A stretch of DNA of 64,000 nucleotides from Aquiflexum gelatinilyticum. Its GTDB lineage: Bacteria > Bacteroidota > Bacteroidia > Cytophagales > Cyclobacteriaceae. The notes beneath the pieces are model-generated. The model did not search any database. It was not told the origin of the DNA and saw only the letters and a program-made list of their open reading frames with translations. The stretch spans positions 1 to 64,000 of the forward strand of contig NZ_JANSUY010000010.1 in assembly GCF_024741135.1 (NCBI RefSeq), read 5' to 3'. The position numbers were made by a program, and so were the translations under genes. Every line of letters begins with the position of its first letter. Position 1 is the stretch's first letter. This document shows positions 54,918-64,000 of this stretch, in pieces.

Positions 54918-55145
54918 TGTTATTATCTAAGAAACATTAATAACTTTAAGATGTTTCGACCTGACAAAATTATCAGATAAATTATTCATATAAAATATGA
55001 AACTACCGCATAATGAACGACTTATAAAGTTTTGATAATAAAGGTGTATTATGGTTTTTAAAAAAAAACAATAAAATCACTTTTTTTTATTTTGAAATAC
55101 ATAAATTTGATTGTTATACACACTTGACAGCTACTTGATTATTTT

Positions 55146-55478
55146 ATGTATCAGCTTATTAGCCCACAAACAATTTTTCAGTATTTCGGCGATGACGACA
55201 AAGAAATGTTGCAAGAAATGATTCAGATTATTCTGGATTCGAACCTGAAAGATTTGAAGGATATGGATGAACTGTATCAAGCTGAGGACTTTGCATTAAT
55301 CAAAAGAAGATGTCACAAAGCAAAACCGAGTCTAAGTTATATCGGTGCCATTCAGACCAGAAAAATACTTGAATCCATTGAAGCAGATCTTGAGAATTCA
55401 CAGGAGCAGTTCAAACACCTTTTGCACGACATCGAAATAATTGAAAAAGAATTACATACTTTCCTTGATTCCCTTTGA
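55146..55478 (+). CDS. Histidine phosphotransfer (Hpt) domain protein
   Basis: This 110-aa protein is entirely one Hpt domain: all-helical, with H57 in 'IKRRCHKAKPSLSYIG', the phosphorelay His context. No other domain and no adjacent kinase or regulator is present, so it probably relays phosphate from a hybrid kinase elsewhere. An AT-rich stretch of more than 200 bp precedes it. Confidence 0.85.
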   Translation: MYQLISPQTIFQYFGDDDKEMLQEMIQIILDSNLKDLKDMDELYQAEDFALIKRRCHKAKPSLSYIGAIQTRKILESIEADLENSQEQFKHLLHDIEIIEKELHTFLDSL

Positions 55479-55577
55479 TCAAAATAATTTTTTTGCCTCT
55501 CCCCATTTTTTTATTTTCAAATCAATCCGATTCTTAGACCTTTATTCTTACAATCAATTTCAGTAAAACCAATTCCT

Positions 55578-57953
55578 ATGAAGAAAAGTCTATTTCTGAC
55601 AGCTTTTGTATGCCTTTTTGCCTTGCAGTATTCTTTGGCCCAAACCGAACTTTCGGTAGAAAAAATAATGAAAGACCCAAAATGGATGGGGACATTTCCA
55701 TCTGATATTCAATGGGATGAGAAAGGGCAATTTGTTTATTTTAAATATAATCCAGAACAACATCCTGCGGATTCATTGTATAAAATTGCCATTACCGGCA
55801 ATTCTAAACCAGAGAAAATTTCCTTGGTTGAACAAAGAAATCAGGTTCCCCGGAATGCAAAATTCAACCTCGCAAAAACCAAAAAAATCTATGCAAAGGA
55901 TGGAGAAATCATACTTTATGACCTTGCGAGCGGCAGTAAGACCTCATTGCTAAATTTGGGAGAGAGAATTTCAAATCCTGTTTTTTTAGCCAATGAAAAC
56001 AGGATTGCCTTTGAATCTTCGGGAAACCTATTTGTCTTGGATGTTCCTACCGGGAAACTTCAAAAAATGACCAGGGTCCAAAATGGAAACCGGCCCAAGG
56101 AAAAGGACGAAAAGCAGGCTGAAAGAGAAAAATGGCTACAAGAGGATAATTTGAATCTTTTGCAAGTGGTCCGGGAAAGGGAGGAAAAGGAGGAAAAGTC
56201 TAAAAATTATTATGAATCCATTGCTGAAAAAGAAACTTTCACCTTTTATACGGAAGGAAAGCAGGTCATTAATATCCAACTTTCTCCCGATGAAAAGTAC
56301 GCTACTCTCTTACTCCTTGGACGCGCCGAAAATAAAAGGACTGAGGTGCCGGATTATACCGATGCTTCAGGCTATACGACCAACCTGAATACAAGGTCTA
56401 AAGTGGGGGATAATCCGCAAACGATAGAATTGGCAGTATACAATTTTGCTAAAGACACAGTACTATACGTGACCACCGACAGCCTTCCGGGCATCAAAGA
56501 CCTTCCGGATTATGTCAAAGATTATCCAGAAAAAACATGGGAAGAAAAATTGAGGAAAGTGACCATTGCAGCACCGATTTTTTCAAACGACGGAAAAAAT
56601 GCCATCGTCAATATCCGTGCAAATGACAACAAAGACAGGTGGATTACCTTACTTGACCTTGAGTCAGCATCCTTGAAATCTGTTGACAGACAGCGTGATG
56701 AAGCTTGGATAGCAGGCCCGGGGATCGGATGGGGTTTTGGAGGGGGAACTTTAGGTTGGCTACCTGACAACAAGCATATCTACTTCCAATCTGAGGAAAG
56801 TGGCTATTCCCATCTTTACGTATTGGATGTAACCACAGGCACCAAAAAAGCATTGACCTCCGGTAAATTTGAAGTCTTTGATCCCTTCATTTCCAAAAAC
56901 GGGAAGTTTTGGTACCTCACCACTTCTGAAGTCCATCCTGGTGAAAGGCATTTTTATATGATGCCACTCATGGGTGGAAAGATGGAAAAGCTGACCACAC
57001 TCACCGGAAACAATGAAGTATCCCTTTCTCCGGATGAGAAAAACATGGCGATCCTCTATTCTTACAGCAATCAGCCTACCGAATTATTTATCCAACCCAA
57101 TACCCCAAAATCCCAACCAAAGCAATTGACTTTTGGTCAAAGTGATGAATTCAAGGCTTATGATTGGCGTGACCCCCAATTGGTCAACTTCAAAGCTGCT
57201 GATGGCCAAATGGTTCCTGCAAGGTTGTACCTTCCTGAAGCTATCAACAACAATGGTGCAGCGGTAATATTTGTCCATGGAGCAGGGTATTTACAAAACG
57301 TCCATAAATGGTGGTCTAGCTATTTCAGGGAATACATGTTTCATAACCTTTTGGCTGACTTGGGATACACTGTTTTGGACATTGATTACAGGGGAAGTGC
57401 GGGATATGGCAGAGACTGGAGAACGGGCATTTACCGTCACATGGGCGGAAAAGACCTTTCTGACCAAGTGGATGGAGCCAAATTTCTGATGGAAAATCAT
57501 GGCGTCAAACCTGGAAAAATCGGGATTTATGGGGGAAGTTATGGCGGGTTCATCACCTTGATGGCACTCTTTAATGAATCGGAAATCTTCACATCAGGCG
57601 CTGCTTTGAGGTCCGTGACAGATTGGGCGCATTATAATCATGGCTATACTGCCAATATCCTGAATGAACCTTTCAATGATCCTATTGCTTACAGGAGGTC
57701 CTCACCTATATATTTTGCAGAGGGCTTAAAAGGTAATCTTTTGATAGCGCACGGAATGATCGATGTAAATGTGCATTTTCAGGATGTGGTACGACTAGCA
57801 CAACGATTGATCGAATTGGGCAAGGACAATTGGGAAATGGCCGTATATCCTGTGGAAGACCACGGCTTCGTTGAACCAAGTAGTTGGACTGATGAGTATA
57901 AAAGGATTTTAAAGCTTTTCAATGAAACACTGATTGACCAAGATGAGAAATAA
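55578..57953 (+). CDS. S9-family (prolyl oligopeptidase/DPP-like) peptidase
   Basis: This 791-aa protein has a signal peptide (MKKSLFLTAFVCLFALQYSLAQ). Beta-propeller residues extend from about 45 to 510 and the alpha/beta hydrolase domain follows. The nucleophile is S654 in 'GIYGGSYGGF'; an Asp in 'AHGMIDVNV' and a His in 'VEDHGF' complete the triad. It cleaves peptides after Pro or Ala in the periplasm or outside. Its stop overlaps the start of the gamma-glutamyltransferase gene, implying co-expression for peptide use. Confidence 0.93.
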   Translation: MKKSLFLTAFVCLFALQYSLAQTELSVEKIMKDPKWMGTFPSDIQWDEKGQFVYFKYNPEQHPADSLYKIAITGNSKPEKISLVEQRNQVPRNAKFNLAKTKKIYAKDGEIILYDLASGSKTSLLNLGERISNPVFLANENRIAFESSGNLFVLDVPTGKLQKMTRVQNGNRPKEKDEKQAEREKWLQEDNLNLLQVVREREEKEEKSKNYYESIAEKETFTFYTEGKQVINIQLSPDEKYATLLLLGRAENKRTEVPDYTDASGYTTNLNTRSKVGDNPQTIELAVYNFAKDTVLYVTTDSLPGIKDLPDYVKDYPEKTWEEKLRKVTIAAPIFSNDGKNAIVNIRANDNKDRWITLLDLESASLKSVDRQRDEAWIAGPGIGWGFGGGTLGWLPDNKHIYFQSEESGYSHLYVLDVTTGTKKALTSGKFEVFDPFISKNGKFWYLTTSEVHPGERHFYMMPLMGGKMEKLTTLTGNNEVSLSPDEKNMAILYSYSNQPTELFIQPNTPKSQPKQLTFGQSDEFKAYDWRDPQLVNFKAADGQMVPARLYLPEAINNNGAAVIFVHGAGYLQNVHKWWSSYFREYMFHNLLADLGYTVLDIDYRGSAGYGRDWRTGIYRHMGGKDLSDQVDGAKFLMENHGVKPGKIGIYGGSYGGFITLMALFNESEIFTSGAALRSVTDWAHYNHGYTANILNEPFNDPIAYRRSSPIYFAEGLKGNLLIAHGMIDVNVHFQDVVRLAQRLIELGKDNWEMAVYPVEDHGFVEPSSWTDEYKRILKLFNETLIDQDEK

Positions 57954-59649
57954 AAAATATACCCTTCTTTTAGCAAGCTTTGCTTTTTTGCTTGTTTTTT
58001 CCTGTAAGGAAAATGACCCTGTTTCATTAGAAAATCGTGGACTGATTGCAGAAAAAGCAATGGTCGTAGCCGCCCGCGGAGAAGCATCCAAAATCGGCTT
58101 GGAGATCATGGAGAAAGGAGGAAATGCCTTTGATGCCATGATTGGTACGGAACTGGCACTGGCAGTGGCCTATCCATTTGCGGGAAATCTTGGAGGCGGG
58201 GGATTTATGGTTTTCAGGCTCGAAAACGGAGAAATCGGATCTTTGGATTACAGGGAAAAAGCCCCATTAGCCGCTACTAGAGACATGTATCTTGATGAAA
58301 ATGGAAATGTCATTCCCGAACTGAGTACTTTGGGGGCCTTGGCAGTGGGTGTTCCCGGAACAGTGGCAGGAATGTTTGAAGTTCACCGAAGATTTGGGAC
58401 CCTTCCCATGGAGGAAATCCTCGCTCCTGTAATTGAATTGGCAGAAAAGGGTGTTGTCGTGACCGAAAACCAAGAAAAAAGGCTTGCAGGTAACAGAGCC
58501 AATTTTATCAAAGTCAATGGTGAAAACACATTTTTCGGGAGGGAATTCAAAGAAAATGACACGATCAAATATCCGATTTTGGCGGAAACGTTGAAAAGAA
58601 TAGCCAAAAACGGCAAAGATGATTTTTACCTTGGAGAGACTGCCCAAAAGTTGGTGGACTTTATCCAATCAAAAGGAGGAATCGTCAGCATGGAGGATAT
58701 GGCAAGTTATGAAGCCAAATGGCGTGATCCCATTTCCTTTGATTACAAAGATATCAAAGTCATCTCCATGGCTCCCCCGAGCAGCGGAGGGGTGACATTG
58801 GCACAAATCTTTGGAATGTTGGAAGGTTTTGACCTGAAGTCAATGGGTCATAATTCTGCCCAATATATCCAAACATTGACGGAGGCAGAAAGACGGGCTT
58901 ATGCAGATAGGAATTTTTATTTGGGTGATCCGGATTTTGTTGCTGTTCCTGTGAATGAAATGATTGACAAAGAATACCTGAAAAACAGAATTTCTGATTT
59001 CAATCCCGGGAAAGCGACCCTTTCAAGCGCCGTTTCTCAGGGTGTGATCCAATACGTGGAGAGCGATGAGACTACCCATTATTCCATTGTAGACTCTTAT
59101 GGGAATGCTGTAGCCATAACAACGACTTTGAATGGGGCTTATGGTTCCAAACTGTATAGTGACGAATTGGGATTTTTCTTAAACAACGAAATGGATGATT
59201 TCAGTGCTAAAGCAGGAGTTCCCAATATGTTTGGGCTTGTCGGGGCCGAAGCCAACAGCATCGCACCCGGTAAAAGGATGCTCAGTTCTATGACCCCCAC
59301 AATTGTGGAAAAAGATGGTCAGCTTCTCATGGTGGTTGGAACACCGGGAGGATCTACTATTATCACCTCAGTTTTGCAGACCATCCTGAATGTGGTGGAA
59401 TTTGACATGACCATGCAGCAGGCGGTTGATGCACCGAGGTTTCACCATCAATGGCTGCCTGACTTGATCAATTTCGAACCTGAAGGATTTCCTGTTGCCA
59501 TATTGGACGAGCTGAAATCAAAAGGATACCTTATCAATGAAGGATTTACACCGATTATAGGAAAAGTCGATGCAATCCTATTGCTTCCAAACGGTAAATT
59601 TGAAGGGGGAGCTGACAAAAGGGGTGATGACAAAGCGGTTGGATTTTAG
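57943..59649 (+). CDS. ggt: Gamma-glutamyltransferase lipoprotein
   Basis: This 568-aa protein starts with a lipoprotein-like signal (hydrophobic residues followed by F-S-C at about 21) and has the autoprocessing threonine T377 in 'DETTHYSIVD'. Other GGT signatures are 'NLGGGGFMVFRL' (split), 'GSKLYSDELGFFLNNEMDDF' and 'GGSTIITSVLQTILNV'. It cleaves glutathione and gamma-glutamyl peptides. ATG 57943 overlaps the peptidase gene by 11 bp; a TTG three codons earlier is less likely because it would lengthen the n-region with acidic residues. Confidence 0.93.
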   Translation: MRNKKYTLLLASFAFLLVFSCKENDPVSLENRGLIAEKAMVVAARGEASKIGLEIMEKGGNAFDAMIGTELALAVAYPFAGNLGGGGFMVFRLENGEIGSLDYREKAPLAATRDMYLDENGNVIPELSTLGALAVGVPGTVAGMFEVHRRFGTLPMEEILAPVIELAEKGVVVTENQEKRLAGNRANFIKVNGENTFFGREFKENDTIKYPILAETLKRIAKNGKDDFYLGETAQKLVDFIQSKGGIVSMEDMASYEAKWRDPISFDYKDIKVISMAPPSSGGVTLAQIFGMLEGFDLKSMGHNSAQYIQTLTEAERRAYADRNFYLGDPDFVAVPVNEMIDKEYLKNRISDFNPGKATLSSAVSQGVIQYVESDETTHYSIVDSYGNAVAITTTLNGAYGSKLYSDELGFFLNNEMDDFSAKAGVPNMFGLVGAEANSIAPGKRMLSSMTPTIVEKDGQLLMVVGTPGGSTIITSVLQTILNVVEFDMTMQQAVDAPRFHHQWLPDLINFEPEGFPVAILDELKSKGYLINEGFTPIIGKVDAILLLPNGKFEGGADKRGDDKAVGF

Positions 59650-59667
59650 ACCAATCCACCTCTTCTT

Positions 59668-61053
59668 TCAGTTTCCCTTGTATTTTTCCAGATAATCTCG
59701 AAAGCGGTTCATCACCCAAAGGTGGATTCGGGCTTGGGTATTGACATAGACAAACCATGGAAGCCTCGGTACAAATTCATGTATCGCCGTGATCATATAT
59801 TTTCCACCTAGTACCTCCCTGAATTCCAGCCATCCATAGTCAAATCGCTTCACTAGCCATCCTCCTGTGATGTAAAACAGTTGCCTCTTTATATCGCTCC
59901 TATCAGGAATGAGAGTCAGTTGCAGCATCGGTTTTGATCCTTTCAACAGGTAAAAGCCGATGTCTCCCCGGCTTGTTTCCTTGGCATTGATCAAAAATCT
60001 AAAAAAAGTCGGTAACCAACGTTTATACCTATTGGCCACCCACAAGGCGCTTTTATGCCTCGTATTGGGCATTCTTTGGATGCTCCTGACCGTATTTTTT
60101 ACTTCCCTGTCATGTTTGAATTTTGGCAGTGCAGGAAGTTTATTCTTTGGATCAAGCGCTTCCTTTACACTTTCTTCATAAGTCAGGTAATCGATTTCTT
60201 TTTCTTTGAATTTCAGTTCTTCGGAAACTGTCAGCGTATGTTTGAGACTTTCGACCAAAGGAGAAACCAGTTTGGAAGGGGTTTCGCCAAAATAGGACAC
60301 CCAAAGTTTCGAAAAACCCACAGAAAAAACGGGCACTGTAAAAATCACCCTTTTCTTTCCCATTACCCTTGCGGTTTCTTCCAGCATTCCTTTGTAGGAT
60401 AAAATTTCGGGGCTTCCGATTTCAATGGCCCTTCCAAATACATTTTCATTTCCAATGCAGGAATCCATAATCGTCAATGTATCGCGAAGAGAAATGGATT
60501 GTGTTTGGGAAGTGGTCCATTTGGGACACATCAGGATAGGAAGTTTTCTGACCAGATTTCTAACCATTTCAAAGGAAGACCCTCCCGGGCCAACAATGAC
60601 TCCGGCCCTAAGTGCAGTGACAGGTACTCCCCTTTCACCAAGCGTTTTTTCCACTTCCAACCTGCTTCTAAGGTGGATGGACATTTTTTCTTCTTCCACT
60701 TCTTTGGGGAGAATTCCTCCCAGATACAAGATCTGTTTGATGTTGTTTGCTTCGGCAGCCCGGGAAAAATTATCAGCCAGCAAAAGATCAGTATCCTCAA
60801 AACTACCTTGGTCTAAGCGTGTCAAAGCACTCATTGAATGGATCAAATAGATGGCATAATCTACCCCTTGCAAAGCCTCAATAGTCGAGGTGATGGAAAA
60901 CAGTTCTACTTTTCGCCATTCCACTTCAGGATCAGGATTTTGAATGGCATCCCTTCTACTCAGTGCGATGATGTTGTACTTGTTTTTATATTTATTGATA
61001 AACCACCTTCCGATGTATCCTCCTGCTCCGGCTATTGCTATGGTCTTTTTCAA
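59668..61053 (-). CDS. SDR/NAD(P)-binding oxidoreductase with DUF2867 C-terminal region
   Basis: This 461-aa protein has an N-terminal NAD(P)-binding Rossmann motif 'AGAGGYIGRWFINKY' and 'YAIYLIHSM', then a C-terminal half (about 300-460) like the DUF2867/YqjF-like domain ('KRLFYITGGWLVKRFDYGWL' pattern with 'QLTLIPDRSDIKRQLF'). The reaction is unknown. The gene follows the FAD oxidoreductase by 1 bp on the same strand, so the two enzymes probably act together. Confidence 0.85.
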   Translation of the reverse strand: MKKTIAIAGAGGYIGRWFINKYKNKYNIIALSRRDAIQNPDPEVEWRKVELFSITSTIEALQGVDYAIYLIHSMSALTRLDQGSFEDTDLLLADNFSRAAEANNIKQILYLGGILPKEVEEEKMSIHLRSRLEVEKTLGERGVPVTALRAGVIVGPGGSSFEMVRNLVRKLPILMCPKWTTSQTQSISLRDTLTIMDSCIGNENVFGRAIEIGSPEILSYKGMLEETARVMGKKRVIFTVPVFSVGFSKLWVSYFGETPSKLVSPLVESLKHTLTVSEELKFKEKEIDYLTYEESVKEALDPKNKLPALPKFKHDREVKNTVRSIQRMPNTRHKSALWVANRYKRWLPTFFRFLINAKETSRGDIGFYLLKGSKPMLQLTLIPDRSDIKRQLFYITGGWLVKRFDYGWLEFREVLGGKYMITAIHEFVPRLPWFVYVNTQARIHLWVMNRFRDYLEKYKGN

Positions 61054-61054
61054 T

Positions 61055-62305
61055 TTAGTGGATGGGTTGAAGGCTTAACATAACCGCTTCCGCAGCCTTT
61101 CTACCGGCTGTCATGGCTGCGTTGATTGATCCGTTGAGCAAATAATCCCCGGCCAAGAAAATATTGTCCTGAATTTTAGTATTGGTGGGAGAAATCGTGT
61201 ACTGCATGTCATCGACCTGTGGAAGGGCATCGAGAATCTCATAAGTTTTGATTTGGTCGAAATAGGAAGCCTTGATACCCGTTAAGGCTTCCAACTCCAA
61301 GGCCACCATTTTGATCAACAGCTCATCTGCTTTGGAATCCTGCGTTACCGAGACAGAAAGCAATGCCCTCCCCGTACTGCTGTAGGATTTGGACACATCC
61401 GTCATGAAAACAAAATTGTTGATCAGGTATTGGGTGTCAGGTACCAAGCCGATCATGGGTTGGGCAATGAATGATTTTTCGAGTGAGAAATAAATGTTGA
61501 TCACCTTCCTGTATTCCTTTACCTGACCTTCCAACTGCGGCAGCACTTTGTCAGGACGTGAGGCGATGATGACTTTGTCTGCCTGAAGTTTCCTTCCATC
61601 TTTTAAAAGGATGGTATTTCCTTCGACTCTTTCAACAGGTGAATTGAAATGGAAAACAGTATGTTGGAGTTTGCTTTTCAATTGGTTAGGAATTTCCTGC
61701 ATTCCTTTTTCAGGTATAGAAGCATATCCGATTGAAAACATCCTGAACACAAAATTGAACATCCGTGAGGAAGTCTGCAGGGCATTTTCCAAGAATATCC
61801 CTTTGAAAAAAGGTTTAAAAAAGTTATCAATGATGGTTTCTGAAAAGCCATAGTTCCTCAGAAAATCAATAGTGGGAATGGATGGTTCGGCAAAAATCTC
61901 CTCTTCGGTTTTCTTTTTAAGGGAATTGGTGAGGCTTAAGATTTTAAATTTATCCTTGAACGTTCCGACTTTGGAAAATGCCATTCCAAACAATCTCATT
62001 GGATTTCTTAAAGGATCATGAACAGCAAAGAAGTCACCCGGTTTGAAAATTATAGCGCCGGGGTCAAACATTTTGAGGTTTAGTTTTTCATAATCCAAAT
62101 ACCTTTGAGCTTCAGGATAAGCTGTCAACAATACCTGAAATCCCCTGTCCAAGCGAAATCCATTTTCAATGTCTGTCCGGACCCGCCCTCCAACTCCATC
62201 TGAAGCTTCCAATATTTCGGGAAAATATCCCGCTCTTTCAAGTTCATAGGCAGCTATCAGCCCCGAAATCCCGGCTCCGATGATGTAAATTTTTTGTTGG
62301 TCCAT
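61055..62305 (-). CDS. FAD-dependent amine-oxidase/phytoene-desaturase-like oxidoreductase
   Basis: This 416-aa protein starts with the dinucleotide fold 'IIGAGISGLIAAYELERAG' and 'GGRVRTD', then a typical middle ('FRLDRGFQVLLTAYPEAQRY') and a C-terminal FAD motif 'NIFLAGDYLLNGSINAAMTAG'. This is the NAD(P)/FAD amine-oxidase-like family, as in protoporphyrinogen oxidase or desaturase relatives. The substrate is not known. Its neighbour is the SDR enzyme. Confidence 0.9.
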   Translation of the reverse strand: MDQQKIYIIGAGISGLIAAYELERAGYFPEILEASDGVGGRVRTDIENGFRLDRGFQVLLTAYPEAQRYLDYEKLNLKMFDPGAIIFKPGDFFAVHDPLRNPMRLFGMAFSKVGTFKDKFKILSLTNSLKKKTEEEIFAEPSIPTIDFLRNYGFSETIIDNFFKPFFKGIFLENALQTSSRMFNFVFRMFSIGYASIPEKGMQEIPNQLKSKLQHTVFHFNSPVERVEGNTILLKDGRKLQADKVIIASRPDKVLPQLEGQVKEYRKVINIYFSLEKSFIAQPMIGLVPDTQYLINNFVFMTDVSKSYSSTGRALLSVSVTQDSKADELLIKMVALELEALTGIKASYFDQIKTYEILDALPQVDDMQYTISPTNTKIQDNIFLAGDYLLNGSINAAMTAGRKAAEAVMLSLQPIH

Positions 62306-62459
62306 TTAAACACAATTTTAAGTAAGACAAATATCTGTCATAATTGTTTTACGCTACAATTTAACGCATTATTACCAACCTTTTAAAGTTAATAGGCGCT
62401 AATCCTGTAAGAAGATTTCCAAGACCACAGGATTACTGATACCTTCAATAAAAAATATT

Positions 62460-63686
62460 ATGAGAAAGATTTTCAAAATAACCATTGCTTTAAGCGTTTT
62501 TTTGATGCCATTTTCATCTATCGGGCAGCAGGTTTATTTTCCTCCGGCAGGAAATTGGCAACAAAAAAATCCTTCAGAGGTGAAAGTCGATGCGGCTAAA
62601 CTTCAGCAGGCGATAGATTTTGCAAATTCAACGGAAAGTGAGGCTGACCCAAATCTGAAAATGGCCCATTACCAAAGTGCTTTTGGAAGAGAGCCTTTTG
62701 GTTTTCCGGTTGGACCTATGAAAGACAGGGGTGCAGCAAATGGCTTGATCATTTACAAAGGATATATCATAGGGCAATGGGGTGATCCTGAAAGGGTTGA
62801 CCTGACCTTCAGCGTGGCCAAAAGTATCCTGTCCTCTACAGTTGGTATGGCTGTTGACAGGGGTCTGATCAAAAGTGAAAAGGACCTTGTTTATCCTTAT
62901 GTAGGGCCAATTATACCTTACGAGCCCCATAAATCTCTGATGAATAAAGCAGATCATTTGGATCAGGAAGATGTATTTGACCTTTTTGCAGGACCGCACA
63001 ACCGCAAGATCACTTGGGAGCATCTGCTGCGTCAGACTTCGGATTGGGAAGGTTCACTATGGGGTAAACCCGACTGGGCTGACCGTCCTCAGGGCAATTC
63101 ATCCGAATGGCTGAACAGGCCAAGAAATGAACCAGGAACAGTTTATAAGTACAACGATACTAGGGTCAATGTCTTGGCTTTGGCCATTTTGAATGTTTGG
63201 AGAAAGCCCCTTCCGGTGGTATTGAAGGAAAACCTAATGGATAAAATCGGTGCAAGCCCAACCTGGAGATGGACCGGCTATGAAAACTCATTTATCATTC
63301 TTGATGGGCAGATCATGCAGTCAGTCAGCGGCGGGTCACATTGGGGTGGTGGTATGTTTATCAATGCCTATGACCAGGCAAGGTTTGGATATCTTACTTT
63401 GAGAAAAGGTAATTGGAACGGCGTACAAGTGATTTCTCAGGATTGGATCAAGAAGTCCAGAACCCCGACTTCTGTCCAACCCAATTATGGTTTCATGAAT
63501 TATTTCCTGAATACGGACCGAAAAGAAATTCCTGCGACACCTGAATCTGCTTTTTTCCATTTGGGTGCAGGTACCAACATGATTTATGTGGATGAAGAAA
63601 ATGACTTGGTGATCGTGGCTAGGTGGATCAAAGACAAAGAAAAAGCAGAATTGGTCAGGATGGTTTTGGAGAGTTTGCCGAAGTGA
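62460..63686 (+). CDS. Secreted serine hydrolase, beta-lactamase fold (second)
   Basis: This 408-aa protein has a signal peptide (MRKIFKITIALSVFLMPFSSIGQ). The nucleophile is S118 in S-V-A-K121 ('TFSVAKSIL'), with a Y-N pair in 'YKYNDTRVNVL' and a conserved Gly-rich 'GGSHWGGGMFINAYDQARFG'. It belongs to the class C-like hydrolases related to 6-aminohexanoate-dimer hydrolase and esterases. No lipocalin tail is present. It is unrelated in detail to the hydrolase at 13959. Confidence 0.88.
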   Translation: MRKIFKITIALSVFLMPFSSIGQQVYFPPAGNWQQKNPSEVKVDAAKLQQAIDFANSTESEADPNLKMAHYQSAFGREPFGFPVGPMKDRGAANGLIIYKGYIIGQWGDPERVDLTFSVAKSILSSTVGMAVDRGLIKSEKDLVYPYVGPIIPYEPHKSLMNKADHLDQEDVFDLFAGPHNRKITWEHLLRQTSDWEGSLWGKPDWADRPQGNSSEWLNRPRNEPGTVYKYNDTRVNVLALAILNVWRKPLPVVLKENLMDKIGASPTWRWTGYENSFIILDGQIMQSVSGGSHWGGGMFINAYDQARFGYLTLRKGNWNGVQVISQDWIKKSRTPTSVQPNYGFMNYFLNTDRKEIPATPESAFFHLGAGTNMIYVDEENDLVIVARWIKDKEKAELVRMVLESLPK

Positions 63687-63719
63687 TTTTGAATTAATTA
63701 TTTACACAATAAAGTATAA

Positions 63720-63755
63720 AAAAAGAGGGCAGCGTTTTCGCTGCCCTCTTTTTGG
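63720..63755. terminator. Bidirectional Rho-independent terminator
   Basis: A 15-bp perfect stem AAAAAGAGGGCAGCG/CGCTGCCCTCTTTTT with a TTTT loop separates the convergent serine hydrolase gene and the partial gene at the right edge. Confidence 0.9.
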
Positions 63756-63774
63756 TTTATTTGAAACCCCGTGA

Positions 63775-64000
63775 TCAATCAATCACATTGGTTCTTTTCC
63801 CAAACGGAGTGCTTTTTTCTTTATTGGAATCAACGGTTTTTTCTCTGGGAGGCCTTGTTTCCTGTTTTGGCTCTGAAGACTTTACCGTTGGTTTTTCCTT
63901 GGATACGGGATTTTGATTGTCCCTAGGTTTGAAGTTTTTCTTCTTTTTGGAATTCTTAGAGAAACTTTTCTTGCCTTTGAAATCACCGGATTTTTCAGGA
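63775..64000 (-). CDS. C-terminal fragment of a protein with a basic, Lys/Pro-rich tail
   Basis: This is the last 74 codons of a gene running off the window. The translation is rich in Lys, Ser and Pro ('KGKKSFSKNSKKKKNFKP', 'TPFGKRTNVID') with no domain. Such tails are common at the end of DEAD-box RNA helicases in this phylum, but the core is outside the window. Confidence 0.55.
   Translation of the reverse strand, partial: PEKSGDFKGKKSFSKNSKKKKNFKPRDNQNPVSKEKPTVKSSEPKQETRPPREKTVDSNKEKSTPFGKRTNVID

Overview
The window looks like chromosomal DNA of a Bacteroidota bacterium, most likely Cytophagales and probably Cyclobacteriaceae-like. The signs are lipoprotein and secretion signals of the phylum's type, starts without clear Shine-Dalgarno boxes, a LytS/LytTR pair, DUF2452 and DUF5675 proteins, adjacent parE and parC, and intergenic repeats typical of these genomes. 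Placement below phylum is inference. No rRNA, tRNA, CRISPR array or intact insertion sequence was seen.

Layout: (1) 0-5.8 kb is repeat-rich. A minus-strand cassette (unknown 248-aa protein, DUF5675 protein, small membrane/coiled-coil protein) ends at a strong terminator; a 63-aa putative DNA-binding protein and a Crp-like regulator lie further along among dispersed and tandem repeats. (2) 5.8-19 kb is accessory: an unknown 194-aa protein, an acyltransferase, a membrane-AraC regulator, a LytTR regulator with a divergent PAS/GAF LytS-type kinase, a lipoprotein hydrolase, a CPBP protease, a serine hydrolase, and an acetyltransferase cluster in which two of four genes carry nonsense codons. (3) 19.1-33.6 kb is a defence island: a remnant of the 194-aa gene family, a stand-alone nuclease, then hsdM1 - PD-(D/E)XK nuclease - hsdM2 - hsdS - HEPN-like protein - small unknown - AAA ATPase/subtilase pair of IetAS type - hsdR, all on the plus strand and partly overlapping. 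(4) 33.6-35 kb holds about 160-bp palindromic repeats. (5) 35-41 kb has a TPR/HTH regulator, a lipoprotein with an aerolysin-like stretch, and a CocE/NonD hydrolase. (6) 41-64 kb is mostly housekeeping: ParC/ParE, a fatty-acid-hydroxylase-type membrane enzyme, a ROK kinase, CvfB-like protein, 3-hydroxyacyl-CoA dehydrogenase, deoxynucleoside kinase, DUF2452, Hpt, S9 peptidase plus gamma-glutamyltransferase, an SDR and an FAD oxidoreductase, and a second serine hydrolase.

The most notable region is the defence island. Two different type I methylase subunits flank a translationally coupled predicted nuclease, and an IetAS-like module plus a HEPN-like gene sit between hsdS and hsdR. Either several systems are nested in one operon-like array, or this is a composite restriction/abortive system not described in this form. 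Second is the predicted surface lipoprotein with a pore-forming-like C-terminal region next to a sensor-like TPR/HTH protein.
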